DNA of 64,000 nt, taken from assembly GCA_019044685.2 (NCBI GenBank), contig JAGTXX020000016.1, positions 248,001 to 312,000 on the forward strand. Direction: 5' to 3'. Numbering within the stretch: the first letter of the stretch is position 1; each line of letters starts with the position of its first letter. This document shows positions 1 through 9,248 of the stretch, in pieces. The notes beneath the pieces were generated by a model. The model saw nothing but the letters and a program-made list of their open reading frames with translations. It was not told where the DNA came from and did no database searches. The position numbers and the translations under genes are program-made. The DNA comes from Nannochloris sp. 'desiccata' (Eukaryota; Chlorophyta; Trebouxiophyceae; Chlorellales; Chlorellaceae).

Positions 1-126
1 TCCCCAAAATTGGATCTTATTTTTATTTGCAGTCGTTGTTCTTGGTCAAATCACCAAAAAGAAATAATTTTACTGAACCCATTTTTCTCGCCCTCTTTTT
101 GTTTCTCTCTACCTAAATCCATGCAG

Positions 127-1719
127 TCCTACCCTCGTAGTGAGGTCAAACAGCGTCAATACGAAGCCTCTCGCGCTCGCAAGAAGAATAACGAACTTCA
201 CTCCCTTCGCTGCGACATGGAATACAAACTCGCCATTGCTCGAGAATTTTCCCGGGAAGAAAGATTTTACTTTCCACATAACGTTGACTTTCGAGGCCGC
301 GCCTACCCAATGCACCCACATTTAAACCATTTAGGCTCAGATATGTGCCGTGGACTACTCCAATTTGCTGACGATCGACCTCTAGGCCCAAATGGCCTTC
401 GATGGCTCTACATACAAGCTGCGAATTTATGGGGTGGAGGGGTTGATAAATTGCCCTTGGAAGGGAGAATTAAGTGGGTAGAAGATAATCTAGGGTTGAT
501 ATTAGATAATGCGACCGACCCTTTCAGAAAACCACCTGGTAGTGATCCATCGTTCGGCAATTTAAGCAGTGGTAACACTATAAACACCCATCTTGGTGAG
601 GGTGGTGGGGGTGGAGGTCATAGAGAAGAAGAAGATGGACACGGTGTTGATGACAGAGGCCACGTTTTACTTCAATCTTTATTATCTGAAACGAGTGATC
701 TATCTACCCCCTATTGGTACCGTGCTGAAGCTCCATTTCAATTCTTAGCTACCTGCTTTGACATTTACAGAGCACTGGCATCTGGTGACCCTCCCTCGTA
801 CCGCTCCCGCTTGCCGGTACATCAAGATGGCTCGTGCAATGGGTTACAACATTATGCAGCGTTGGGGAGAGATTTGACTGGCGGGTGGGCAGTGAATTTG
901 TGCCCAGTAGAACGACCGCAAGACGTGTACACGGAAATTTCTAGAATGGTCAAGGAGCAGGTAGATAGAGATGCCGCCGCAGGAGTACCAGAGGCTCAAA
1001 CTTTGTTAGCTTCCACCGCTGTCGACCGTAAATTAGTGAAACAGACAGTTATGACAAGTGTCTATGGTGTCACATTTGTAGGCGCTCGCGCCCAGATCGG
1101 GTCCAGATTACGTGAACGTGGTTTTGAAGACAACCACGCCATGTACAAAGTCAGTTGTTACTCTGCTCGAGTGACACTGGATTGTTTGCACGAGATGTTT
1201 CAATCTGCAAAGCATATTATGCAATGGTTGTCTGAGTGTGCTAGGTTAATAGCCCGGGAAAATCGATCTGTCGGGTGGACAACTCCCATGGGGCTCCCCG
1301 TCATACAACCATATCGCAAAAAAAGTCAACAACATGTACGAACAGTACTTCAAAGATTAGTACTAGCGAATGATCAAGATGATAAACCAGTGATGAAACA
1401 ACGTCAGCGTACTGCCTTTCCACCGAATTACATCCATTCTATTGATTCCAGCCACATGATGCTGACTGCAATTGCATGTCGGGATGCTGGACTGGATTTC
1501 GCCGGGGTTCATGACTCATTCTGGACGCATGCTGGTACTGTAGAGCAAATGAATCATGTATTACGTGAGAAATTTATTGATTTGCATTCACAACCCTTGT
1601 TGGAGAACTTGTTAGAGGAGCTTGGGAAGGAACATCCAGATATTGTGTTTCCACCGCTGCCGCCTCGAGGGGATTTACATCTGGAAGATATTAAGCTCGC
1701 TAAATATTTCTTTAGTTAG
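127..1719 (+). CDS. RPOT: T7-like organellar DNA-directed RNA polymerase, C-terminal part (5' end outside window)
   Basis: This is the single-subunit, phage-type RNA polymerase that transcribes mitochondrial (in plants also plastid) DNA. Only the 3' part is present. The exon appears to open after an acceptor (ATGCAG, about 121-126), and upstream exons lie outside the window. Visible motifs are YFPHNVDFRGRAYP, motif A HQDGSCNGLQHYAALGRD (catalytic Asp), the fingers helix RKLVKQTVMTSVYG (catalytic Lys and Tyr), and HDSFWTHA with the second catalytic Asp. The C-terminus, FFS, is typical of the family. A Gly/Glu-rich insert of about 60 residues (coded near 530-700) precedes the conserved WYRAEAPFQFLATC segment. 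It has no obvious counterpart in yeast Rpo41 as I recall it, and it is in frame with no strong splice sites, so it is probably a lineage insert. A TGTAA at 1798 may be the poly(A) signal. Family certain; organelle not determinable without the N-terminus. Confidence 0.95.
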   Translation, partial: SYPRSEVKQRQYEASRARKKNNELHSLRCDMEYKLAIAREFSREERFYFPHNVDFRGRAYPMHPHLNHLGSDMCRGLLQFADDRPLGPNGLRWLYIQAANLWGGGVDKLPLEGRIKWVEDNLGLILDNATDPFRKPPGSDPSFGNLSSGNTINTHLGEGGGGGGHREEEDGHGVDDRGHVLLQSLLSETSDLSTPYWYRAEAPFQFLATCFDIYRALASGDPPSYRSRLPVHQDGSCNGLQHYAALGRDLTGGWAVNLCPVERPQDVYTEISRMVKEQVDRDAAAGVPEAQTLLASTAVDRKLVKQTVMTSVYGVTFVGARAQIGSRLRERGFEDNHAMYKVSCYSARVTLDCLHEMFQSAKHIMQWLSECARLIARENRSVGWTTPMGLPVIQPYRKKSQQHVRTVLQRLVLANDQDDKPVMKQRQRTAFPPNYIHSIDSSHMMLTAIACRDAGLDFAGVHDSFWTHAGTVEQMNHVLREKFIDLHSQPLLENLLEELGKEHPDIVFPPLPPRGDLHLEDIKLAKYFFS

Positions 1720-1945
1720 GTAGAAAGTTTGGTGGTTATATTGTGGGGGGCTGTTTATACATAGTAGATACATAGAATAGTATAAAAGTGATTCTATTGT
1801 AATAAAATACGATATATAATACGTTCTTGTTTGTTTTTAGTAATTTATCACCGATTTCATTTCATTTTTTTTTAATTGTAAAATGCACGCTACCCGCTAC
1901 CATCCTAATCTACTTCTAGTCATATTCATCTCTAATGATACTTCA

Positions 1946-4017
1946 CTAATTAGTCGAATGCTTCTTTTTCTTTTGGGTGAGAGCAGCTAGAGGAGTCCTA
2001 CTTCCAGGCTTCTTCGCCATACTCCTCCCTGCACCGTTACCGTCAATGCCTTTGCCACCGCCAGACACACCTAAAAGCTTAGAAGGAGGAGTCTCCTGGC
2101 TCTGACTCTGATAACGGTGAATGCTAGTAGTATTTGCAGTAATACTAGTTTGTTGACTGGAACCATCAGTATTCCTTCCTTTAGCATACAGCTTGCGGGC
2201 ATCAAGTTCAATCTCTACACCAACACTGTCAAGAGCGTCCATAACCTCCTTTTGAGTGGAGCCTAGCAAGTCGGCCACAGTATCATCGTCTGCATTTATG
2301 TAGAGCGTGACAAGTGGCACCATAACTTTGTTGTAGAACTGCAGTGGGAAAAAAGGTGAAGAGCGATTCAGCGTTGGATCTAAAAAATAAAAAAAGTACT
2401 TGGCTATTGATGCCGGCTTTCAACAAAAGAATACTCTAGCTCGCCTCCTTAGCCGATCCTACAGCGCCTTTATTCTCTTCCACTTCAAAGTCCGCATGAT
2501 CTTCACTGCTGTCACTACTATTCCAGCCTTCATCGCTCTCACTACCTTCATCCTTGACCCCACCACAAGCACCTCTACCACCGTTAACGTTGTTCATTCT
2601 TTCTTTCTTTCTTTCTACCATTTTCATGCTCAGCAAAGAATCTAACGAGACCTCGCCCAGTGCTTCTACATCCTCATAATCAAAATACGTCACTGCTGCC
2701 TTCAGAACAGCAGGAAATTTGACTTTAAAGCCACAAATCTTCGCAGTACAGCACACAATACCAATCACGATGACGGTGAGATGTCTACCGTACATCAGAT
2801 CCAAGTGGCGGTACAAAAGCGAGTTGACCATAGCAAGCACTGCATTTTGAAGGGCAGTTTCAAGTTTTGTAAAAGTGTCTTCATTGATATGTGAGGTGCC
2901 ACTAATAGAAGACACGTTGCTGCTGATCCAGAGATAATGGCAGAGCTCGCGAGCTTTCTGCTCTGCTAAACGACTAATTTTTTTTATTGTGGTCGTCAGC
3001 ACGATGGCATTGGCCAAACGTCTCATGCTGCGTTTGACATCATTAGGAGCTATAGTGGGAACAGAAAAAGCTTCTGTAGGTTTATAGATGCCGTGTTCTT
3101 GTGCTCGAGGGAAGAACGTGCTTCCAGGGACAAATAAAAGCTCTGATAAAATCTTCTTCTCCATGGCAAGAACGTATTCATTGAGCTGAACAGGGAACCC
3201 TGTAATAGAATTAAAAGGAGAAGTAGAGAGTAAAGGAAATGACTTTCTGGAGTCTTGATTAAAGCTATTGTGTAGAATAAGGAGAAAAAGCAAAATAATA
3301 GAGGAAGAGCTTACCAAGAAGACCAGGCAGCATGCCTTCTTCCTTCCCAGCGTCGTGCATTTCTGCCTGACAATGCCTCATCCAAGTAAGCCCTTGCAGG
3401 AGCTCTAGCCACTGAGTCTTCCTCCCCATACGCAAGCTACAGGTAGGAAAAGATTCAGAAACACTAGTAAGGTGAACATAAGTGACGATTTCTGCACATG
3501 CTTGCACGAGACCAGCGAGCATTTCTGTTTCTTGGAGCACCGAGTCGAGGGCGAGGTGCTGATCGAAGTCTGGTAGCTCAGGCACTGAAGCGAGTTTTAA
3601 CGAGGCAGCCAAGCCTTCCAAAGAGAGGAGAAGGACGCGGTGCAGACAGAATTTGTAGAGACTGAGACAGAGCATGCGTTTTTTGCTGGCCTCTTTTTCA
3701 GGCTGCGAGGAAGTCTGAGATTTTTGAGCAAGGCCTCGGTTTGCTTTTTGGCCACCTTTGGGAGGGAAACCAGATACCTGGGGAAATGCAGCACCGATTA
3801 AAGAATTGGCTTGATTTATAACCGAGGTAACTCGGGTATTAGTCTTATCATGACCTCGTAGGAGCTTAGTCAAAGCTTCGTTCGGGCCAGCTTGAAGCAC
3901 CTTGCTCAGCCATGTTTGCAGCTCTCCTTGCACCTTTGGCGCCAGCGCAGAGTTTCCAGTAGTAGTCTGATATTTTGTCGAGTCTTTGAACTCGTCAAAG
4001 ACCTGCAGTGTTGCCAT
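1946..4017 (-). CDS. RBR: Retinoblastoma-related pocket protein lacking the RB N-terminal domain
   Basis: Three exons on the minus strand are proposed: 4017-3315, 3199-2463 and 2338-1946. All have GT-AG borders and phases close to a 610-residue frame. The B-box is the clearest part. Residues about 355-407 hold RHLDLMYGRHL followed by FKVKFPAVLKAAVTYF, matching the family pattern (RHLDQ, then FKIIVTAY). Exon 3 opens with FYNKVMVPLV, matching the conserved FYN segment of the LxCxE cleft. An acidic/Ser insert (about 420-480) separates the two. Upstream, residues 1-270 are helical and resemble the A-box, ending in MEKKILSELLFVPGS. The Ser/Thr/Lys-rich tail has SP/TP-type sites (ETPPSK, RTPLA). 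RB proteins repress E2F-dependent S-phase genes. The first ATG lies directly before the A-box and only 422 bp separates it from the neighbouring gene, so the usual N-terminal domain seems absent. The weakest point is the exon 2 donor. Confidence 0.78.
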
Positions 4018-4439
4018 TTGGGCTAAAAATCGTCTTCGCAAGAGCCAAGGCCTTGCAAGGTGGTCCTTGCACGCAAAATATTTTTGATTAAAAGGGGTAC
4101 CGGTCAGGAGCGCACAGGTCTCTTACTCTGCTACTATAAGGAAAAAAATACTAACAAGCTAACTAGATACCTATCTAATCTCAAATACTATGCACCCGCT
4201 GACCTGGAAGGAGCGGTTTTCATCGGGAGCCATCGTGCTGGGTCTGCCTCCGAGTCGGAGCTTTTTTTTTTCAGCTGTTCAGATCGAATTTTGCCTTTAT
4301 TTTGAGGAAATATGGCAGAATCTCGCAAATTTATACGAATCCGAACCTTGATTTTAACTGTTGAACTACATAGCTATACAAAATAGCTGGCTCCAAGGCT
4401 CGAATAGTTCAACAGTTTGAAATTTATTAAATCGAGAGA
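4018..4439. promoter_or_regulatory. Divergent intergenic region between RBR and chorismate mutase
   Basis: These 422 bp separate two start codons facing away from each other, so the stretch probably holds both promoters. No long ORF with coding character is present. No specific binding site could be assigned by eye. Confidence 0.4.
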
Positions 4440-5489
4440 ATGTCACATCGCTGTTCTATCTTAGCTGCACAAAGGCCGCTTCAATCCCCACTGCAGCTAC
4501 GCGCAAACACACCATTTAGACAAATGGATCCTGCTCAAATTTCTAAATTCCCTGCTGCAAACAACACTATTTCACCAATTCAATCATATTCTCGCCACCA
4601 GCAGCCGTCCCACCAACCTTCTGCCTTACCTTCTTCCTCCACCCCCGAGGCTCTCTACAGTGACCTTAGCGATACATTATCTTTGAATAATATCAGACGC
4701 TCCTTAATTCTAATGGAAGATACTATCATCTTTGGTTTAATTGAAAGAGCTCAGTACGCCCGCAACGACCCTGTCTATCAACCGGGGGCCGTTCCAGTCC
4801 CCTTATGGACCCATGAAGGCCGTCAAATGTCTCTTTTGGAGTATTTATTACGTGAAACTGAACAAGTGCACGGTAGAATTAGAAGATATACCAGCCCTGA
4901 TGAAAACGCATTCTTCCCAGATGCTGTCCCTCCGCTCGTCCTCCCGCCCATGGGCTACCCTCAGGTGCTATGGCCTGCTGCAGCTGACGTCAACGTCAAC
5001 CCTAAAATCATGGATATGTACTTGAATCACTTATTGCCAGCGACAACACCTGAAGGAGATGATAGAAATTATGGCTCTGCTGCTATGCACGACGTGATAA
5101 TTCTACAAGCTCTATCTCGGAGGATCCATTATGGAAAATTTGTCGCAGAAGCAAAATTTAGAGCGCAAACTGAAGAATACTCCGCTTTAATCCATGCAAA
5201 AGATTCCAAGGGGATTATGGAGTTGTTGACGGATAGAGCTGTGGAGTTGAAGGTAGTAGAGAGAGTTAAATTGAAGGCGGCCACGTTTGGACAGGATTTG
5301 AATACTGCACCTACCACTATCGCTGCTGGGGCGAATGGGGTGGGTAGTAATATTAATGGAGATGAGTTGTTGCTGCGTGTTTCTCCACAAGCTGTAGCCG
5401 AGTTGTATGATGAGTGGGTGATGCCATTAACTAAAGAAGTTGAAGTTGAATACCTATTGCATAGGCTGGACGGTGGCGGTCAAAATTGA
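4440..5489 (+). CDS. Chorismate mutase (AroQ, eukaryotic type), probably plastid-targeted
   Basis: This intronless gene encodes 349 residues and converts chorismate to prephenate, the branch to Phe and Tyr. From about residue 80 it follows the plant/fungal enzyme: LSLNNIRRSLILMEDTIIF (substrate-binding Arg region), IERAQYARND, RYTSPDENAFFPDAVPP, NPKIMDMYLNHLLP, RRIHYGKFVAEAKFRA (catalytic Lys region), and the C-terminal MPLTKEVEVEYLLHRLD. Residues 1-79 are rich in Ser, Gln and Pro and poor in acidic residues, consistent with a transit peptide. A second in-frame ATG at 4524 would still leave a leader. The family is normally allosterically controlled by aromatic amino acids; a Gly/Ala/Asn-rich insert (GANGVGSNINGD) lies just before the last conserved block. 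Neighbours are RBR (divergent) and a plastid protein (convergent). Family very secure; targeting inferred. Confidence 0.95.
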   Translation: MSHRCSILAAQRPLQSPLQLRANTPFRQMDPAQISKFPAANNTISPIQSYSRHQQPSHQPSALPSSSTPEALYSDLSDTLSLNNIRRSLILMEDTIIFGLIERAQYARNDPVYQPGAVPVPLWTHEGRQMSLLEYLLRETEQVHGRIRRYTSPDENAFFPDAVPPLVLPPMGYPQVLWPAAADVNVNPKIMDMYLNHLLPATTPEGDDRNYGSAAMHDVIILQALSRRIHYGKFVAEAKFRAQTEEYSALIHAKDSKGIMELLTDRAVELKVVERVKLKAATFGQDLNTAPTTIAAGANGVGSNINGDELLLRVSPQAVAELYDEWVMPLTKEVEVEYLLHRLDGGGQN

Positions 5490-5700
5490 TTCTAGAGAGA
5501 CTTTTGGAATGAATTTGAATTGAACTACAATATCTTTTGTACTGCCTTAATAAAAAGACTGATTATTTGTGGTTGGTATTGCGTTATGTTTAAAATTCGC
5601 AGTGAGTGGGTTTTAACAATAAAAATAGAGAGTATACAACGTAGTATACAAGGAAACATCCAAGCAAGCAAGCGAGCGGGAAAAGTTACTTTGCTTTGTT

Positions 5701-6382
5701 TTATCTGTTCTTCTTCTTTCCCTTGCCGTCTTCTTTCATTCCAGATTCTTCATTCGTCTTCTTCCCCATACCAAAGAATCTAGCAATCTGCTTACCGAAA
5801 TCAGCATCCTCATCAACCCTGTATGCATGTTTGAAATACACAAATAAAAGGAAGTCTATGGGGAGCAAAGAGAAAATAAAGGCAGACGACACGTGTCCTG
5901 CCTGGGTCTCAAATTGTTTGAAGTTCTTTAAATAAAACCTACCATCCATTGTCTACATAGGGAAGACGTAAATCAAACCTCTCTCCTCCATCATATTCAG
6001 GCAGTCCAACAGGAATAATGGGAATGATAATTCCAAATTTTGGCTCTGGGCCTTCAGCTTCACGAGCAGCCTTGAATTTTGCACGGTTTTCAGCATCACA
6101 AATTTTCTTAAATTCTGGGTCGTTTAAATACCTACTGGCCTTAGCACGGCGTTCTTTGACATCTTTTTGCCATGAGTTGTTCTTGCGGCGGGCAAGGACT
6201 TCTTGTTGGATTCTGATTTGCTCCTCCTTTGCGAGCTCACGCTCCGTCTTTTCTTTTTTCTTGCCAAAGCCAAAGAGAGCTTGGGTGGGTGCAAGGCGGG
6301 TTTGTGCAGGGTGAAAAGGTCTGTTAGAGGTAAGGCCAAGCGTGCTGCCAACCATAATATGCTTCTGAGTGAGGACAACCAT
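5701..6382 (-). CDS. Small plastid-targeted protein of unknown function
   Basis: Two exons, 6382-5943 and 5818-5701, join across a 124-bp GT-AG intron as ...YVDNGW|VDEDADFGKQ. The product is about 185 residues. The N-terminal 35 residues lack acidic residues and are rich in Thr, Leu and Pro, followed by ALFGFGKKKEKTE, a pattern common just after chloroplast transit peptides. A highly charged helical segment (ERELAKEEQIRIQQEVLARR) follows, then a hydrophobic/proline patch FGIIIPIIPVGLPEYDGGER, and then FDLRLPYVDNGWVDEDADFG. The tail is Lys-rich. I recognise this as resembling conserved green-lineage plastid proteins without an assigned function, but cannot name it. The gene converges on chorismate mutase. 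Confidence 0.75.
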
Positions 6383-6719
6383 GATTTCTTAATTTGGTTA
6401 AAATCACTTAAATTGAGGTTATCTGCCAAGAAAAAATTCACCAAAGTCAATATTTAGTTCTAATATTTCGATCTAGTGAAATAAAGTTTAGTATTCGAAC
6501 TTCTACGACGAGGAAAAACAACTCTACCACCAAGATTTTATGGATTTTTGAAAATTTTGCCCCATATTCTTCATGATGATCCTTTCTTACACAGTAGGTT
6601 AAAAACAAATCCTAGCATTTAAAACCGAGCCCTTCAGATCCAGCTATCCTAGGCGCTCTTTAATTTAAGAGAATGTGCATGAGCAAGTGAGTAACTAAAA
6701 GATGCGACGGGGACCAGAG

Positions 6720-6757
6720 GGCCAAAGTACTATCGCCCAGTGGGGCATACTTTGGCC
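6720..6757. repeat. Inverted repeat, 10-bp stems
   Basis: GGCCAAAGTA at 6720-6729 is the exact reverse complement of TACTTTGGCC at 6748-6757, leaving an 18-nt loop. An overlapping alternative stem (GCCCAG with CTGGGC near 6735 and 6771) could compete. The function is unknown. Confidence 0.7.
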
Positions 6758-6858
6758 ACGGCACCACCGCTGGGCAAAAGAAATTAATTAAGGCACTAGT
6801 TCAACGGATTATTATTATTTAATTGTACCAATCCATAGTGGAATAACCATGATCAAGT

Positions 6859-6875
6859 GGGTGGTGGCACCACCC
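6859..6875. repeat. Short perfect hairpin, 8-bp stems
   Basis: GGGTGGTG and CACCACCC flank a single G. This is a very GC-rich snap-back in otherwise AT-rich DNA, and no T-tract or other partner signal was recognised. Confidence 0.6.
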
Positions 6876-7180
6876 GCAGGGTACTGTAGTCAAGGGAGGA
6901 TATTAAGGGGTGTGTGGGGGGAATATCTTTCACCCAAGGTTTCATATTGTTCTCTGGGACACCAAAGCTGGAAAGCCCAAAAGAGAACCCCTGAGAACCC
7001 CTGCAACTTTAGCTAGCCAGAAAAGATTGAGCTAAGCCAAGTAGCTTGAGAAGAGGTCTGTAATTGCTAATTATACCTTAATAGAGGCAGATAGCGGTCT
7101 GTGCTCAAGCGCGAACAAAACTTTGGCCGAAAATAATTAGTCCAAGACTAGCCTACTACCAATACTTTGGACTCCTTGAA

Positions 7181-8613
7181 ATGTCGTCTACCTGCCTCGT
7201 TGTCCCTGATTTAGCCGTAAATCAGTAATTTTGATAGTAAATGTCGTAAAAGACGTTGGAGAAGAGCCTTCAGGGTATGGGGTATCTGTGGCTTCTTTCA
7301 GTGCCCGCGCCTTGATACCCAATGCCGCTGGTAGGCTTCCCCGCCATCTTAGGGGAAAAGTCAGACTGGCCGATGAAGAGAACCGTGAAGATTGGACAGA
7401 CCCGATCGAGATACCCTCGGTTTTAATTATTGACAATCCTCTAAATATGAATGAGGTCCGGAGGGCAGTACGGAAGGCTTTCCAGAACCAGGATGGTCAT
7501 TTAATTCCGGTTGTGTTCTATGAATCCCGCTTTGGCTTAGTGCGGATTTATAATTTACGACATACTCTAGACGGCCAACCTCTGGAATTGACCGTTCCTT
7601 TGGATATCCGAGGAGAAGAAGAAGAAGAAGAAGAAGAAGGAGAAAGAGCACCTGCTCCCGCCTATACTACCACTTCTCGCCCGCAGGGAGGCTTGGCCCC
7701 GTCTTCTGCCCCAGTAGTAGTAGCTGTTACTAATCTTCCTGCTACTACCCCTTCTGCAACGCCTCTTGGCGCTTCTGCACCCGTGGCCATGGTTTCCCTT
7801 GGCACCAAGCTCCTGCTCCTGCATTGGACGTCGCCTCTCCTTTTCGTGCTCCTCCAGCACTCTCTCCTCCTCTCAAACAGGTATGTATTATAATGATATA
7901 TGTTGTTTGTTGCGACCTCTGATGCACTGGTAGTTCTTTGATGTCTCCCTGCGCGGCTGTGGTGCTTGGAGTTTATTCTGTGTTGCTACCACTGATGCAC
8001 TGGTACTTTCCCTTGCTGTTCCCCTACACCACTGTGGTGCTGAGCTTTGTTGTTATTTATTTTATAGTGCTTACTTGCAATGCTGGAGAGCCAGTTAATT
8101 GACAAGAAAATTGTTTACTTCCATATTTCCCTTCAGGTGTCAGCTGAAGATTTGGCTCAATGCAGCTCTCGGCTGCATACATTGAAAGGGCACATTGTGA
8201 GAAATCTTACTGCTGAATTCGTCCAGGCATTGGAAGAAAGTGCTTTGAACCTGACCCTGGAAGAGGTTGAATGCTCCCGTCAAGATGTAGAAAGGCGCTT
8301 ACAAGATAAATTCCAGTCCCTGGTTCAGACCAGCTCACAAGGTTACGCCATTTCCTTGAAGAATTCTAGCATTAAAGACAGAATCAAGGAGTGTGGTATG
8401 AAGTTGATTTCAGTGATGGCTCGGCGTTTGAGGAGAGTTGCAGCTCTTCGTTTCCAGGCAGAATTTGACGTTTTTATAGAGACGACTTATGATTCTTACA
8501 GATTCGATGGTCTTAACTTTGCTTCTGGTTTCTTCTACAACTACCTTAATAGAGTGGTAAAGGAACTGCATAAACTTTTTGCTGAAATGGAAAAGGTCTT
8601 CCAGCACAGGTAA
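7181..8613 (+). CDS. Unrecognised two-exon gene with two apparent frameshifts
   Basis: I do not recognise this protein. Exon 1 (7181-7880) ends CTCAAACAG|GTATGT and exon 2 (8137-8613) follows CCTTCAG. Exon 1 is 700 bp and reads in three frames: the first from ATG 7181 to about 7219, the second to about 7796, the third to the donor. A one-base gain at each of AAA (7219-7221) and CCC (7796-7798) would make it continuous and in phase with exon 2, giving about 392 residues. The first half is a compact region (VFYESRFGLVRIYNLRHTL). An eight-Glu run and a Pro/Ala/Thr-rich linker follow. The second half is strongly helical (VERRLQDKFQSLVQTSS). The intron carries one arm of a perfect 126-bp inverted repeat; the other arm lies just after the stop. 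It could be a domesticated element gene, a host orphan, or a decaying pseudogene. Confidence 0.45.
7911..8055. repeat. Imperfect direct repeat, period about 72 bp
   Basis: TGATGCACTGGTA and surrounding sequence occur near 7919 and again near 7991, and a GTGGTGCT motif recurs at the same spacing. The two units are diverged in the middle. The second unit lies inside arm 1 of the 126-bp inverted repeat. Confidence 0.5.
7975..8100 (+). repeat. Perfect 126-bp inverted repeat, arm 1
   Basis: Arm 1 runs from ATTCTGTGTTGC to CCAGTTAATT and is identical, base for base by my reading, to the reverse complement of 8655-8780. It lies inside the intron of the orphan gene. Confidence 0.95.
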
Positions 8614-8654
8614 TGAGCCTGGCGCTGTGTACCAGCAACGAGAAGGAGAAGACA

Positions 8655-8780
8655 AATTAACTGGCTCTCCAGCATTGCAAGTAAGCACTATAAAATAAAT
8701 AACAACAAAGCTCAGCACCACAGTGGTGTAGGGGAACAGCAAGGGAAAGTACCAGTGCATCAGTGGTAGCAACACAGAAT
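8655..8780 (-). repeat. Perfect 126-bp inverted repeat, arm 2
   Basis: This is the exact reverse complement of 7975-8100, starting 41 bp after the orphan gene's stop codon. The spacer between arms is 554 bp and contains all of exon 2. A transcript through both arms would fold into a long perfect stem. Confidence 0.95.
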
Positions 8781-9248
8781 TGAGCGTCGAGGTGGGCATG
8801 TCGATGGCGGCCGCATGCAGCTGCATGAAATTCCCCATAGTCGTTTGTTTTCGTATGGCCATCCTTTTTGCGGTTTAATAAACAGCGTTGTACAGGGTAC
8901 GTATCTTGGGTCGTCGGGAACATCGCTTTGTACTTCATAGTGCAGGGGTCGCTGCAGCGGGAGGCACTGTTTAACCCATAGCAAGATAGCATCCTAAAGG
9001 ACGACTGTAATAGCCGCCTTAACATTTACTAAATTTATTTTCAATTGCTATTTAAATTATTTATTCAATTGATGGACCATACAATCATGCTCAGATATTA
9101 ACATTAAATACATGAAATTGATGCGATTTAGTGGAAACTGCCTCCTTTAACTGCTATTTAAGTTGGAACCACCCCCAGCAGACTCACCATGACGCCCTCG
9201 ATAGCAACTAATCAAGCCATTTCATTTTTTACATATTAGCCACCGAAT
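8781..9248. other. Non-coding stretch between the inverted repeat and EMC2
   Basis: No supportable gene is present in these 468 bp. TTACA at 9229-9233 reads TGTAA on the minus strand, 16 nt after the EMC2 stop, and may be its poly(A) signal. Confidence 0.4.

Larger units (their letters stand above)
6383..7180. other. Non-coding stretch with hairpins
   Basis: No credible gene is visible in these 798 bp. The stretch contains two clear inverted-repeat hairpins (6720-6757 and 6859-6875) and lies between the plastid protein's promoter and an orphan gene. It may be a relic of a mobile element, but no transposase-like sequence was seen. Confidence 0.4.

Noticed and set aside
3265..4041. An upstream start about eight residues before the RBR ATG at 4017
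   Set aside because: The extension begins at a TTG codon; the first ATG in this frame is at 4017.
4060..4305. Open frame in the RBR/chorismate mutase spacer
   Set aside because: It begins without an ATG, has low-complexity Ser/Leu/Phe composition, and lies between two promoters.
5129..5390. Minus-strand reading frames inside chorismate mutase
   Set aside because: They are shadows of a conserved gene on the other strand, with no family features.
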